Made by a program: the position numbers and the translations under genes
The notes under the pieces: model-generated
The model's input: only the letters and a program-made list of their open reading frames with translations
Databases searched by the model: none
Told to the model about the DNA's origin: nothing
In this document: positions 19,484-29,768 of the stretch, one piece after another
How positions within the stretch are numbered: the first letter of the stretch is position 1
Layout of the letters: every line of letters starts with the position of its first letter
From: Oscillospiraceae bacterium
GTDB taxonomy: Bacteria > Bacillota > Clostridia > Oscillospirales > Ruminococcaceae
Direction of reading: 5' to 3'
NCBI GenBank assembly: GCA_902362965.1
Contig: CABIYQ010000009.1
Location: forward strand, 1-52,976
Length of the DNA stretch: 52,976 nt

Positions 19484-19840
19484 TTACGGTTCATCGTTGT
19501 CTTTTTTTGACGTTCTTTTAGTGCGTCCTTGAATCAGTGTTCCAAGTTCACTGAATCTCTTTCCAAATCCGAAATCAGTCACAGCGGCGACTACAACTTT
19601 CTTACCGAGTAAGGTGTGCATATCGACGGAATCCATATCAATACCGATAATATCAGTGTTTGAATTTCCACAGAAATATTTAATTTCCTTAAGCGTTTTC
19701 TGTGAAATATCTTCCGATACGAGAACACATGAAACATCGCCTTCTGTAACAGCGTCCTTTACTGCGTCAAATCCAATGATCAGTCTGCCTGCTTTGCGGC
19801 ATATAGAGAGCAGATTAACGGTTTTCTGCTGTGAGTTCAT
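19484..19840 (-). CDS. ylxQ: L7Ae/L30e-family RNA-binding protein (YlxQ)
   Basis: A 118-residue L7Ae-like protein; LLSICRKAGRLIIGFDAVKDAV is the usual helix leading to the RNA-binding loop (CVLVSEDIS). The start overlaps the end of rnpM by 26 bp. Its location between rnpM and infB is the conserved one. It has a lysine/arginine-rich C-terminus (GRTKRTSKKDN). Family members bind kink-turn RNAs; its target here is unknown. Confidence 0.9.
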   Translation of the reverse strand: MNSQQKTVNLLSICRKAGRLIIGFDAVKDAVTEGDVSCVLVSEDISQKTLKEIKYFCGNSNTDIIGIDMDSVDMHTLLGKKVVVAAVTDFGFGKRFSELGTLIQGRTKRTSKKDNDEP

Positions 19841-20087
19841 TCTCCATCACCTCATAAACACTTTCATCTATTTTGCAGGAAAGACTTTTTTCGAATCTCC
19901 GCGCTTTTTTTGCTTTCCGGAAACAATCTGCATTACGGCAGATGTATGCGCCTCTTCCGGATTTTTTTCCGGTAAAGTCAAGGGAAACTTCTCCCTCTGA
20001 TGATTTTACGATTCTTATCAGATCCCTCTTTGGCTTCATTTCATTGCAGCCAAGACACATTCTGAGGGGTATTTTTTTTGTTTTCAT
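19815..20087 (-). CDS. rnpM: RNase P modulator RnpM (YlxR family)
   Basis: A 90-residue YlxR protein with RMCLGCNEMKPKRDLIRIVK near the start and the basic GRGAYICRNADCFRKAKK motif. Family members bind RNA, and B. subtilis RnpM has been tied to RNase P activity. It sits between nusA and ylxQ in the standard cluster; a 22-bp gap separates it from nusA. Confidence 0.93.
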   Translation of the reverse strand: MKTKKIPLRMCLGCNEMKPKRDLIRIVKSSEGEVSLDFTGKKSGRGAYICRNADCFRKAKKARRFEKSLSCKIDESVYEVMENELTAENR

Positions 20088-20109
20088 AAACCTACCACCT
20101 TAAAATTTT

Positions 20110-21189
20110 TTATTCGTCAGCGGGTTGGGGTTCAGAAGTTTTGTCTGCAATTTCCATTTCGGGTTTTATATCAATTTTATATCCTGTAAGCTTAGCAGCA
20201 AGCTTAGCGTTCTGACCTCTGTTGCCGATAGCCAGCGAAAGCTGATCGTTAGGAACGATAACCGAACATTCTTTAAGTTCGCCTTCAGATACTTTAACGC
20301 TTAAAACCTTTGCGGGAGCAAGTGCTCTTGCAATAAATTCAGCGGGATCGTCACTGTAAGTAATAATATCAATTTTTTCACCGTTAAGTTCATTTACAAT
20401 TGCTTGTATTCTGGTTCTCTTAGGACCTATGCACGCTCCAACTGCATCGACGTTTTCATCTCTTGAGTATACTGCGATTTTTGTTCGTGCTCCGGCTTCT
20501 CTTGATATGGACTTTATTTCAACAATGCCGTCGTATATTTCCGGCACCTCAAGTTCGAAGAGTCTTTTTACAAGATCCCTGTGAGCTCTTGAAATTTTTA
20601 TTATAGGCTTTTTAGACCTGTTTGCAATACCTGTAACAAAAACCTTTATCTTGTCGCCTTCCTTGAAATGTTCTCCTGGAATCTGCTCGTTTCTGAAAAG
20701 ATAAAGTTCTGTTTTGTCATAAATTACGGTGATTGCGCCGCTTCCAGGTTCAACCTGGGAAACCGTTGCGGTAATGCATTCATTTTCCTTATCCTGAAAT
20801 TGATTAAGTATGTTTTCACGATTGATTTCTCTCAGATCGCCCTTGATCGACTGTTTGGCAGACTGGGCAGCTGCTCTGCCGAATTTTCCGGCATCCAGAG
20901 GATAGTCTACAGTACCTCCCACGTAAGCTGCCGGATCAATTGTCCTTGCTTCGTCAATATTGATTTCATTGTAGTCGATAGGCTCGTCGTCCACCACTGT
21001 TTTGATCATAAACATATCAAATTTTTTTGTCTGCGGATCAATATCCACGCGTATATTGTCTTCACAGTCGGGGTAAGCTTTTCGGATTGCCTTCAGCAGT
21101 GCGGACTTGACCTTTTCCACAATTATTTCAGTATCGACGCTGTTTTCGCTTCCCAGAAGGGACAGCGCTTCAAAAAAACCGTTGTTCAT
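20110..21189 (-). CDS. nusA: transcription elongation factor NusA
   Basis: A 359-residue factor that modulates pausing, termination and antitermination. N-terminal polymerase-binding domain (residues 1-125), S1 domain (about 135-200) and two KH domains (GPKRTRIQAIVNELNGEKID and AIGNRGQNAKLAAKLTGYKI) are seen. It lacks the C-terminal acidic repeats of proteobacterial NusA, as is normal in Firmicutes. Preceded by GGAGG and 23 bp after rimP. Confidence 0.96.
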   Translation of the reverse strand: MNNGFFEALSLLGSENSVDTEIIVEKVKSALLKAIRKAYPDCEDNIRVDIDPQTKKFDMFMIKTVVDDEPIDYNEINIDEARTIDPAAYVGGTVDYPLDAGKFGRAAAQSAKQSIKGDLREINRENILNQFQDKENECITATVSQVEPGSGAITVIYDKTELYLFRNEQIPGEHFKEGDKIKVFVTGIANRSKKPIIKISRAHRDLVKRLFELEVPEIYDGIVEIKSISREAGARTKIAVYSRDENVDAVGACIGPKRTRIQAIVNELNGEKIDIITYSDDPAEFIARALAPAKVLSVKVSEGELKECSVIVPNDQLSLAIGNRGQNAKLAAKLTGYKIDIKPEMEIADKTSEPQPADE

Positions 21190-21212
21190 TTTCTGTTTAT
21201 TCCTCCGTTTAT

Positions 21213-21716
21213 TTATAAATAATCATTAAAATCGTCATATAATTTTATGTGTGCAATATCTGCAAGAGGAATTTCTTTTGTTCCTCTGTCGTCTCCTCCG
21301 GTATTTACCGGAAATGAAAGCATTACCTTTTCCTTGTCAAAGCCGGAAAGCTCCGCAATAAAATCTTTAACGCCTTCTATAGGTCTTATCATTTTAACAG
21401 TTACAAGCTTTCCGCAGCTTGCTTCAAAATGCGATTGCCTTAAGAGTTCTCTTTCAATTCCCGCAGAACCGACTTCAAGAAAGTATCCCTGTTTAATAGG
21501 GTCTTTTTCGTCCAGCAGATCGCTTAATGGACGGCTTAAAGCTTCGCAGTCGTCAATAGTAACGCCCGAATCCTTGTCGATAAAAACTCTCAGATACCAT
21601 GAAGCGCCTTCTTTTTCAAAGCGTACGTCCCATATCCGGAGTCCTTTTTCATGGGCAATGGGTTCGGCAAGACTGTGAACCAACTGTTCGGTTGTACCGA
21701 ATTTTTTTATTTTCAT
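21213..21716 (-). CDS. rimP: ribosome maturation factor RimP
   Basis: A 167-residue 30S maturation factor, first gene of the nusA-infB operon. Motifs GLRIWDVRFEKEGASWYLRVFID and EVGSAGIERELL are typical of the family. The ATG follows GGGAG. A strong palindrome lies 26 bp upstream, marking the start of this transcription unit; I could not define a consensus promoter between that palindrome and the gene. Confidence 0.95.
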   Translation of the reverse strand: MKIKKFGTTEQLVHSLAEPIAHEKGLRIWDVRFEKEGASWYLRVFIDKDSGVTIDDCEALSRPLSDLLDEKDPIKQGYFLEVGSAGIERELLRQSHFEASCGKLVTVKMIRPIEGVKDFIAELSGFDKEKVMLSFPVNTGGDDRGTKEIPLADIAHIKLYDDFNDYL

Positions 21717-21741
21717 AATTCAATTCTCCCATATACATAAG

Positions 21742-21765
21742 AAAGACCGGAAATTTCCGGTCTTT
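21742..21765. terminator. palindromic terminator behind the solute-binding protein gene
   Basis: A 24-bp perfect palindrome with 12-bp arms (AAAGACCGGAAA and its complement) lies between the end of the lipoprotein gene... and the start of rimP. On the - strand it is followed by CTTATG rather than a long T tract, so termination strength is uncertain. Because the lipoprotein gene is downstream of rimP on other coordinates, the hairpin precedes rimP in transcription order and follows the lipoprotein stop by about 95 bp in the opposite sense; it may also act as a leader hairpin. Confidence 0.5.
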
Positions 21766-21858
21766 AGCTTACTTTATACATACTACTTAGTATTATACCA
21801 CAATATTCCTGAAAAATCAAGTGTTTTAATAAATTTTTTTACTCGTCCTTCAAAAATA

Positions 21859-23235
21859 TCAATTATATTTTTCAATTTCCGTATCGGCGGTTTTCTTTAA
21901 TGAATCTCTCAGCTCTTCCCACGTTGACGGAGCATCGGAGTAACCGGCTATAATAGCGTTGTAAAGATTGTTTATAATACCTCTGGTATCATAATTAAGG
22001 GTTTCGCCGTACATAACGTTTCCCATACCGCAGCCTAAGTCAATAACGGGAGTAATGTTTTCACAGTTTATCATTTCCTGCCAGAAGTCATATTGTTCTT
22101 CCGTTAAAGTTTTGGTTACGGTGCCGTCAAAATCCTTGACAGGTTCAAGAGCCTGTTTTTTTGCGGCTTCCGTATATTTTTCTTCTGTTGCCGCAATTCG
22201 TTCGCATTTTATGTACGCTGCGACAGCTTCGCCCTTGTCGGAATTTGCAGCAAGCATTTTGGCTGAAATATCAGCCGACATGTAATATTCGTCCTGTCCT
22301 GACATTTTCGGGAACGGCACCATAAACAAATCAGCGTCCGGATTTTCAGCGTTTGATTCAGCCAGCGCCCACGGAGCTATTCCTAAGAAAAGTAAGGATT
22401 CGTCAGTAGGAAAGCGGCTGTACCATAAATCGTCATATAGATCGCTTACTTTATCAATTATTTTTCCCGCTTCAGAAAGTTCCTTGCTGTCCATATTATT
22501 TGTAAATTTTGTACCGTCGTAATTAACAAAAGGCTGACCTGTTGACTGCATAATTCCCTGTCCGACCCATGCGCCTGCGCAGCCGTATCTGGAATCGCCT
22601 CCGTCAACGAAGCTTTCCATCATTTCAAGCATTTTATCGTAAGTCCATTCGCCTTTTTTATAGAGTTCATAGGGATCGTCAAATTTTTCGTCTTTCATCA
22701 TTTTTCTGCTGTAAATAAGGCATACCGGATTGGTTATTCCGGCAGGCACTGCATAATGATTACCATTTATAGCAAGCTTGTCTGCAAGTTCTTTTGTACC
22801 TGACCATAGCTCGTCGTTAAAGTCTATATAGTCGTCAAGAGGCTGAAACAGATTTTTGGCAGTACCCTGCGGCAGTGCGGACGGATCATACGGAAACATA
22901 TCAACAGGTTCTCCGCCCAGAATACGTTTTTCCAGATCTTCATATTTTTTATCTTCAGTCGTTGGGATCCATTCGATCTCAGCGCCGTATACGTCTTCAA
23001 AAAGAGTGAGGGCAATACTTCTATTGTTTCCGCCGTCGGGATTCAGGTCATAATCGGACAGCCAATAAACGGTTTGTCCTTCAATGCCGGAGGTTTCTTC
23101 AGCAGCGGAGGTTTCCGCTGTGCTTTCTTCGGATACGCTTTCGCTTTTTTCAGAGTCCTTGTCTCCGTTGCATGCCGCAGCGCTGCCAAGAGCGGCAATT
23201 GCAAGTAAAATTGTTAATAATCTCTTTAACTTCAT
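21859..23235 (-). CDS. extracellular solute-binding lipoprotein (ABC transporter, sugar-type)
   Basis: A 458-residue lipoprotein: signal peptide with lipobox ending at Cys22 (ALGSAAAC), an acidic Ser/Thr/Glu linker (residues 27-52), then a family 1 solute-binding fold (for example MFPYDPSALPQG, GEWTYDKMLEMMESF). It should be anchored to the outer membrane face and deliver a sugar or similar solute to an ABC importer. No permease or ATPase gene is next to it, so it is an orphan that must use a distant transporter or work as a sensor. Ligand not predictable. Confidence 0.87.
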   Translation of the reverse strand: MKLKRLLTILLAIAALGSAAACNGDKDSEKSESVSEESTAETSAAEETSGIEGQTVYWLSDYDLNPDGGNNRSIALTLFEDVYGAEIEWIPTTEDKKYEDLEKRILGGEPVDMFPYDPSALPQGTAKNLFQPLDDYIDFNDELWSGTKELADKLAINGNHYAVPAGITNPVCLIYSRKMMKDEKFDDPYELYKKGEWTYDKMLEMMESFVDGGDSRYGCAGAWVGQGIMQSTGQPFVNYDGTKFTNNMDSKELSEAGKIIDKVSDLYDDLWYSRFPTDESLLFLGIAPWALAESNAENPDADLFMVPFPKMSGQDEYYMSADISAKMLAANSDKGEAVAAYIKCERIAATEEKYTEAAKKQALEPVKDFDGTVTKTLTEEQYDFWQEMINCENITPVIDLGCGMGNVMYGETLNYDTRGIINNLYNAIIAGYSDAPSTWEELRDSLKKTADTEIEKYN

Positions 23236-23349
23236 TTGTTCTGCACCTCTGTTATAATTTTTATATATTCTATTTAATTATATACAATCTTTGCTTTTAT
23301 GTCAAGTATATTTATTTTCTGTCATTATTGAATTCCAGATAAAAACAAG

Positions 23350-23372
23350 AAACCGTCCGTTACGGACGGTTT
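23350..23372. terminator. rho-independent terminator after iscS-iscU
   Basis: Perfect 10-bp stem AAACCGTCCG/CGGACGGTTT with a TTA loop; on the - strand it is followed by CTTGTTTTT. It lies directly behind the iscU stop codon and can also stop + strand transcription. Confidence 0.85.
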
Positions 23373-23378
23373 GTTTTA

Positions 23379-23804
23379 TCAGTGATGACATTCCTCACAT
23401 TCGCCTATTTCCCCGACAATAGGAGTAGGATCAACGCCCTGCCTTGTGTAGTAGTCGGCAAGAGCGGACTTTATAGCCTGTTCTGCGAGTACGGAGCAGT
23501 GCAGCTTAACTGCCGGAAGTCCGTCAAGAGCCTCGACAACGGCTTTGTTTGTAAGCTTTAGAGCGTCGTCTATTGACTTGCCTTTTATAAGTTCAGTAGC
23601 CATAGAAGATGTTGCAACAGCTGCACCGCAGCCGAAAGTCTTGAACTTTACATCGGAAATAATTCCATCGTCCACTTTTATATACATTTTCATAATGTCT
23701 CCGCATTTAGCGTTGCCCACTTCTCCTACGCCGTCTGCGTTTTCAATTTCTCCAACATTTCTTGGATTTGAGAAATGATCAAGTACTTTTTCACTATATA
23801 ACAT
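23379..23804 (-). CDS. iscU: Fe-S cluster assembly scaffold (IscU/NifU N-terminal type)
   Basis: A 141-residue scaffold on which clusters are built from IscS-derived sulfur. Three conserved cysteines are present in AKCGD, FGCGAA and LHCSV. The C-terminus extends to GECEECHH, an added Cys/His tail often seen in clostridial copies. The ATG at 23804 follows GGAGG; an in-frame ATG five codons upstream overlaps that site. It is 29 bp after iscS in the same operon. Confidence 0.94.
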   Translation of the reverse strand: MLYSEKVLDHFSNPRNVGEIENADGVGEVGNAKCGDIMKMYIKVDDGIISDVKFKTFGCGAAVATSSMATELIKGKSIDDALKLTNKAVVEALDGLPAVKLHCSVLAEQAIKSALADYYTRQGVDPTPIVGEIGECEECHH

Positions 23805-23833
23805 TTTAAATTCCTCCAAATCATAACTGTTTA

Positions 23834-25021
23834 TCAGACTGTTTCTTCTTTACATATTCTTTCCCAAAGAGGGGACATGTCTCTTAGCCTTTTAACTACT
23901 TTCGGTACGACCTCAAGAATATAGTCGATATCCTCATCGGTCGTCTCGTCTCCGATTGAAAGACGCAGAGAACCGTGAGCCACCTCGTGTTTTAATCCCA
24001 GAGCCAGAAGAACATGGGACGGATCAAGGGAACCTGATGTGCAGGCAGAACCAGATGAAGCGCATATACCGTTTAAGTCAAGCATAAGAAGCAGGCTTTC
24101 GCCTTCAACTCCTTCGATTGAAATATTAACGGTACCCGGAAGTCGTTTTACGGGATCACCGTTTAATCGGGTACGGGGAAGCTTAAGAATACCTTCAATA
24201 AGTCTGTCACGCTGTTTTGCTGTTTTTTCTGCTCTTTTTTCAATATCCGTACTGGCAATTTCCATTGCCTTTGCAAATCCGGCGATTGCGGGGAGATTTT
24301 CTGTTCCGGCACGTCTGTTTCTTTCCTGTGCGCCGCCGAAAATCAAGTTCGTTACAGGAATACCTTTTCTCACATACAGTGCGCCGATTCCTTTCTGAGC
24401 GTGTATTTTATGACCTGAAAGGGAAAGCATGTCGATTCCCTGAGCATGAACGTCTATTTTCACATGTCCCATAGCCTGAACTGCGTCGGTATGGAACAAA
24501 ACGCCTTTTTCACGGCATACTGCGGCAATTTCTTCAACAGGCTGGATCGTTCCGATCTCATTGTTGGCGTACATAATGGTAACAAGCGCAGTATCTTCAC
24601 GGATCGCATTTTTTACGTCCTCTGTTTTTACGATCCCGTTTTCATATACGGGCAGATATGTTACTTCAAAGCCCAGTTTTTCAAGTGCCTGACATGTATG
24701 GAGTACAGCGTGATGTTCAAAGACTGATGTAACGATATGTTTTTTGCCTTTTGCGGCAAGTCTTTCGCATACGGAACGGATAGCCCAGTTATCAGATTCC
24801 GAACCGCAGCTTGTAAAATATATTTCAGAGGTTTCTGCACCGATTGCTTTTGCTACGGTTTCTCTTGCAGTTTCAAGAGCTTTTTTAGCGCTTCTTCCAA
24901 GAGCGTAAATACTTGAAGCGTTGCCATATTCCTCGGTAAAGTACGGCATCATAACGTCCAACACCGGTTTTGAAACCTTTGTTGTAGCAGCATTGTCCGC
25001 ATACACAAATCTTTTTTCCAT
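23834..25021 (-). CDS. iscS: cysteine desulfurase (IscS/NifS)
   Basis: A PLP enzyme of 395 residues that releases sulfur from cysteine for Fe-S clusters and thio-modification. PLP lysine lies in [10 protein letters not shown], the active-site cysteine in SSGSACTSG, and the N-terminal YADNAATTK is typical. It is paired with iscU downstream and follows rnhA by 17 bp, so rnhA-iscS-iscU may be one transcript. No iscR-like regulator is visible. Confidence 0.95.
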   Translation of the reverse strand: MEKRFVYADNAATTKVSKPVLDVMMPYFTEEYGNASSIYALGRSAKKALETARETVAKAIGAETSEIYFTSCGSESDNWAIRSVCERLAAKGKKHIVTSVFEHHAVLHTCQALEKLGFEVTYLPVYENGIVKTEDVKNAIREDTALVTIMYANNEIGTIQPVEEIAAVCREKGVLFHTDAVQAMGHVKIDVHAQGIDMLSLSGHKIHAQKGIGALYVRKGIPVTNLIFGGAQERNRRAGTENLPAIAGFAKAMEIASTDIEKRAEKTAKQRDRLIEGILKLPRTRLNGDPVKRLPGTVNISIEGVEGESLLLMLDLNGICASSGSACTSGSLDPSHVLLALGLKHEVAHGSLRLSIGDETTDEDIDYILEVVPKVVKRLRDMSPLWERICKEETV

Positions 25022-25038
25022 TGAATTTCCCTTCCTTT

Positions 25039-25485
25039 TTATGCGTTAAGATCACGCTGAATAACTGCCAGCTGATCGCATCTTTCATTTTCCGGATGTC
25101 CGGCATGTCCTTTGACCCAGACAAAATTAACTTTATGTTTTTCCAGGAGCGGCAGAAGCTGTTTCCACAGATCCACATTAAGCGCAGGCTTTTTATCTGA
25201 TTTTATCCATCCCTTTTTCTGCCAGCCGTAGACCCATCCTTTTGTAATACTGTCAACAACGTATTTGCTGTCAGTAGTGAGTGTTACCTCGCAGGGCTCT
25301 TTTAAAGCAGACAAGCCGGTAATAACTCCTGTAAGCTCCATACGGTTGTTGGTCGTTTCATGTTCTCCTCCGGAAAGTTCTTTTGTGTGTTCTCCGAAGC
25401 GAAGTATTACTCCGTATCCGCCCGGACCTGGATTGCCGCTGCATGCGCCGTCTGTAAAAATTTCTACTTTTTTAATTATGTCCAC
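25039..25485 (-). CDS. rnhA: ribonuclease HI
   Basis: A 148-residue RNase H that cuts the RNA strand of RNA-DNA hybrids. Catalytic acids appear in [12 protein letters not shown] (Asp12), [15 protein letters not shown] and NERCDQLA. The start is probably GTG at 25485 with only a weak GGCGG-like site, which suggests low translation. It is divergent from the ilv leader; the intervening DNA is mostly a repeat array. Confidence 0.94.
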   Translation of the reverse strand: MDIIKKVEIFTDGACSGNPGPGGYGVILRFGEHTKELSGGEHETTNNRMELTGVITGLSALKEPCEVTLTTDSKYVVDSITKGWVYGWQKKGWIKSDKKPALNVDLWKQLLPLLEKHKVNFVWVKGHAGHPENERCDQLAVIQRDLNA

Positions 25486-25579
25486 CGCCGTTCCGCTGTA
25501 AATTGAAACGTATTTTCTAATATTGTATAATTATACCCCATTTGCGTTGTTTTAGCAAATTTGTTAACCCAATGCAACA

Positions 25580-25948
25580 CTTACTTTTTTGAAAAAAAGT
25601 AAGCAAAAAACTTTTATTCCGTCTTTAGTACAATAGAACTTGTTTCATAAGGCTCGACAGGCAAGTAAACAGAGGGTTGAGGAAAAATTTTGAAAAAAAG
25701 TAAGCAAAAAACTTTTATTCCGTCTTTAGTACAATAGAACTTGTTTCATAAGGCTCGACAGGCAAATAAACAGAGGATTGAGGAAAAATTTTGAAAAAAA
25801 GTAAGCAAAAAACTTTAATGCCGAATTTTTTTAATGTGAAATTGTTTCTTCAATACTCTGCGTACTTACCTGTCGTGCCTTATGAAAAATAAATCATCAG
25901 ACTAAAGACGATATAAAAGTTTTTGCCAAGCTTTTTTCAAAAAGCTTG
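25580..25948. repeat. Two-sided modular repeat array with hairpin caps at both ends
   Basis: It opens with a palindrome at 25580-25603 (arms CTTACTTTTTT/AAAAAAGTAAG) and closes with another at 25927-25948 (arms CAAGCTTTTT/AAAAAGCTTG). Inside are two near-identical forward type B units (GTCTTTAGTACAATAGAACT, then CATAAGGCTCGACAGGCAA), a forward head with a different body, and finally a reversed type B unit. Forward and reversed heads thus face outward at each side. It fills the intergenic region between rnhA and the ilvB leader. Confidence 0.9.
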
Positions 25949-25974
25949 AAAAGGAACTTAAATTATGGTATAAT
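25946..25974 (+). promoter_or_regulatory. putative sigma-A promoter of the ilv operon
   Basis: TTGAAA (25946-25951), 17-bp spacer, TATAAT (25969-25974) preceded by TGG. The -35 box overlaps the right arm of the repeat cap hairpin. A transcript would start near 25981 and carry a leader of about 350 nt before ilvB. Position and consensus are read directly; activity is inferred. Confidence 0.7.
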
Positions 25975-26135
25975 TTATAAATACATAAAATTCTGTTGTA
26001 AATATCTAAAACGCAGGGACGTAATTTTGGTGTTAATATGTGTATAATTCACAAAAATATATTTTCCCCTTGAAACAACAGAAATTACATGATATATTAA
26101 AGTATGAACATTTTATCGGAACGGAGGTTTATTCG

Positions 26136-26246
26136 GTGTCGGAAAAACTGGAAAAAGGAACATTTCAGGCGATTTTACAAAAAATCACTGCAAACGAAAG
26201 CGTAATGCCGGGTGAACCGGCGATTTACCGAGTCGGCATTTGTTAA
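26136..26246 (+). CDS. possible 36-residue leader peptide ahead of ilvB
   Basis: A GTG codon at 26136 is placed 8 bp after GGAGG and opens a 36-codon frame ending at TAA 26246. The peptide begins VSEKLEKGTFQAILQKI and ends AIYRVGIC; it has scattered Ile/Val/Leu codons but no run of them. It stops 17 bp before the terminator stem, the usual spacing for translation-coupled attenuation. It could also be an unrelated small protein or chance. Confidence 0.4.
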   Translation: MSEKLEKGTFQAILQKITANESVMPGEPAIYRVGIC

Positions 26247-26262
26247 ACAAAAAAGCAACTGT

Positions 26263-26290
26263 CCTGCGCTGAAAATACCGCAGGCTTTTT
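26263..26290 (+). terminator. attenuator-like terminator before ilvB
   Basis: Stem CCTGCG/CGCAGG with a 10-nt loop is followed at once by CTTTTT. It lies between the short leader ORF and ilvB, 41 bp before the ilvB start, so it would stop most transcripts unless an alternative fold forms. Confidence 0.7.
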
Positions 26291-26331
26291 AACATACTGC
26301 AAAATGAATTTAATTTTGAAAGGATCATATT

Positions 26332-28007
26332 ATGAAATTAACCGGCGCACAGATTATAATAGAAACCCTTGTAGAGCAAGGGTGCGACCGTGTATTCGGA
26401 TATCCGGGCGGTCAGATCATAAACGTATATGACGAACTTTATAAAAATCGTGACAGAATCAGACATATAATTACAGCTCATGAGCAGGGTGCTGCCCATG
26501 CTGCTGACGGTTTTGCAAGAGCTACAGGTAAGACCGGCGTTGTTATTGCAACATCGGGTCCGGGAGCAACAAATCTTGTAACGGGTATAGCTACGGCTTA
26601 TCTGGATTCTGTTCCTATGGTTGCTATTACCGGCAATGTACCATGCAATCTTTTGGGACGTGACAGCTTTCAAGAGGTTGATATCTGCGGTGTGACTTTG
26701 CCGATCACCAAGCATAATTACATAGTAAAAGACGTAACAGAGCTTGCAGATACAATAAGAGAAGCATTTAGGATTGCAAAGTCAGGACGTCCTGGACCTG
26801 TTCTGGTGGATGTGCCTAAGGACGTTCAGATAGCAGCATGTGATTTTGAAAATGCAGTTGTTGCTCCGGCTTTTGAATCGCCGAAAGCGGACAGTGAAAT
26901 TATCAAAAAAGCTGCTGAAATGATAGCGGCGTCAAATAAACCTTATATTTACTGCGGAGGCGGTGTTATTTCTTCAAATGCAAGCCGTGAAGTAATGGAC
27001 TTTGCTGAGCTTATCGACGCTCCTATCGGATGCAGTATGATGGGCGTTTCGGCTATCCCGACTTCAAATTCCAGATTTTTGGGAATGCAGGGTATGCATG
27101 GTCATTATGCATCTTCTATGGCTCAGGCTGAGGCAGATCTGGTAATTGCGATCGGCGCAAGATTCAGCGACAGGGCAACGGGAAATAAAGACGTTTATGT
27201 AAGAAACTGCAATATACTTCACATTGACGTTGATAATGCGGAAATTGACAAAAACATTACAAGTCAGCTCGGCATTAACGGAGACGTAAAGGAAACCTTA
27301 AGAAAGCTTATGGCAGCCGTATCTCCTGCCGATCATCCGGCGTGGATGGCTGAGATCGAAAAGCTGAAAGAAAAAGAATCCGCATGTTTACAAAAATCCG
27401 AGGTTATGACTCCTTATGACATTATTGAAACAGTAAATTCAAAAATGCCTGAGGACGCTGTAATTGCAACAGATGTAGGACAGCATCAGATGTGGGTTGC
27501 TCAGCACTATAAATTCGAAAAGCCCAGAACTTTTGTATCAAGCGGCGGTTTAGGTACTATGGGATTCGGTCTGGGAGCTGCGATCGGCTCTTACATAGCA
27601 ACTGAAAAGCCTGTAGTACTGTTTACAGGTGACGGCAGTTTCGGTATGAATCTGAACGAACTTGCTACAGCTGTTTCATGTAATGCACCTGTAATCGTTG
27701 TAATTATGAACAACGGAGTACTTGGTATGGTAAGACAATGGCAGACATTGTTCTTTAACAAGCACTACTCAAATACTACCCTCTGCCGTCAGACAGATTT
27801 TGTTAAGCTGGCAGAAGCATTCGGAGCATTGGGATTCCGTGCGGAAAACACAGACGAGTTATCTAAGGCTCTTGACGATGCGATTGCCGCAAAGCGACCT
27901 GTCGTTATCGACTGCAAGATAGATAAGGATGAATTTGTACTTCCTATGCTTCCTCCTGGAGGTTCTATCGACGATATAATTACTGAAATTCACGGAGGTG
28001 AGATCTG

Positions 28008-28008
<1 letters not shown>
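26332..28008 (+). CDS. ilvB: acetolactate synthase, large (catalytic) subunit
   Basis: A 558-residue ThDP enzyme that condenses pyruvate with pyruvate or 2-oxobutyrate, the first shared step of Val/Leu/Ile synthesis. Catalytic Glu lies in TAHEQGAAHAADG, the FAD/ThDP core in GDGSFGMNLNELAT...MNNG. Length is normal. AAAGGA precedes the ATG. Its stop overlaps the ilvN start (TGATG), as expected for coupled synthesis of the two subunits. Control probably acts in the leader upstream. Confidence 0.96.
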
Positions 28009-29598
<1,590 letters not shown>

Positions 29599-29670
29599 TA
29601 AACTGTCAGATACATAATTAATAAATTATATATCTCCGATTGTAAATGTAATCGGACTGTGTGTGAATTA

Positions 29671-29714
29671 CTGCTTTCCTGATTTACAAAGTCGGGAAAG
29701 CAGTTTGATTTTTT
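29671..29714 (+). terminator. rho-independent terminator after ilvC
   Basis: Stem CTGCTTTCC/GGGAAAGCAG (29671-29703) is followed by TTTGATTTTTT. A weaker hairpin (TCCGATT/AATCGGA) precedes it at 29635-29656. It separates ilvB-ilvN-ilvC from ilvD. Confidence 0.8.
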
Positions 29715-29768
29715 AATTATATTTTAAAGATTTTTGGATATTTATAAGATAAAACGAGGTATAAAACA

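Larger units (their letters stand above)
25981..26331 (+). ncRNA. structured ilvB leader, candidate cis-regulatory RNA
   Basis: The leader holds a long-range stem: TTCTGTTGT near 25992 pairs with ACAACAGAA near 26085, enclosing a GGGA/CCCC pairing and a TGTG/CACA hairpin. Then come a Shine-Dalgarno-led short ORF, an AATGCCG/CGGCATT stem around a CCGG-GTGAA-CCGG hairpin, and an intrinsic terminator. This layout is what attenuation needs, but no known riboswitch or T-box consensus is matched exactly. No other gene is seen in the 25486-26331 gap. Confidence 0.5.

Noticed and set aside
26040..26135. Longer version of the short ilvB leader ORF starting at 26040
   Set aside because: The first 32 codons have no ribosome site and overlap the leader stem; the GTG at 26136 has a proper GGAGG.
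26190..26290. T-box riboswitch before ilvB
   Set aside because: The stretch GGGTGAACCGGCG looks a little like the T-box consensus (AGGGTGGNACCGCG), but one G is missing and one is added, and it does not overlap the terminator stem as an antiterminator should.
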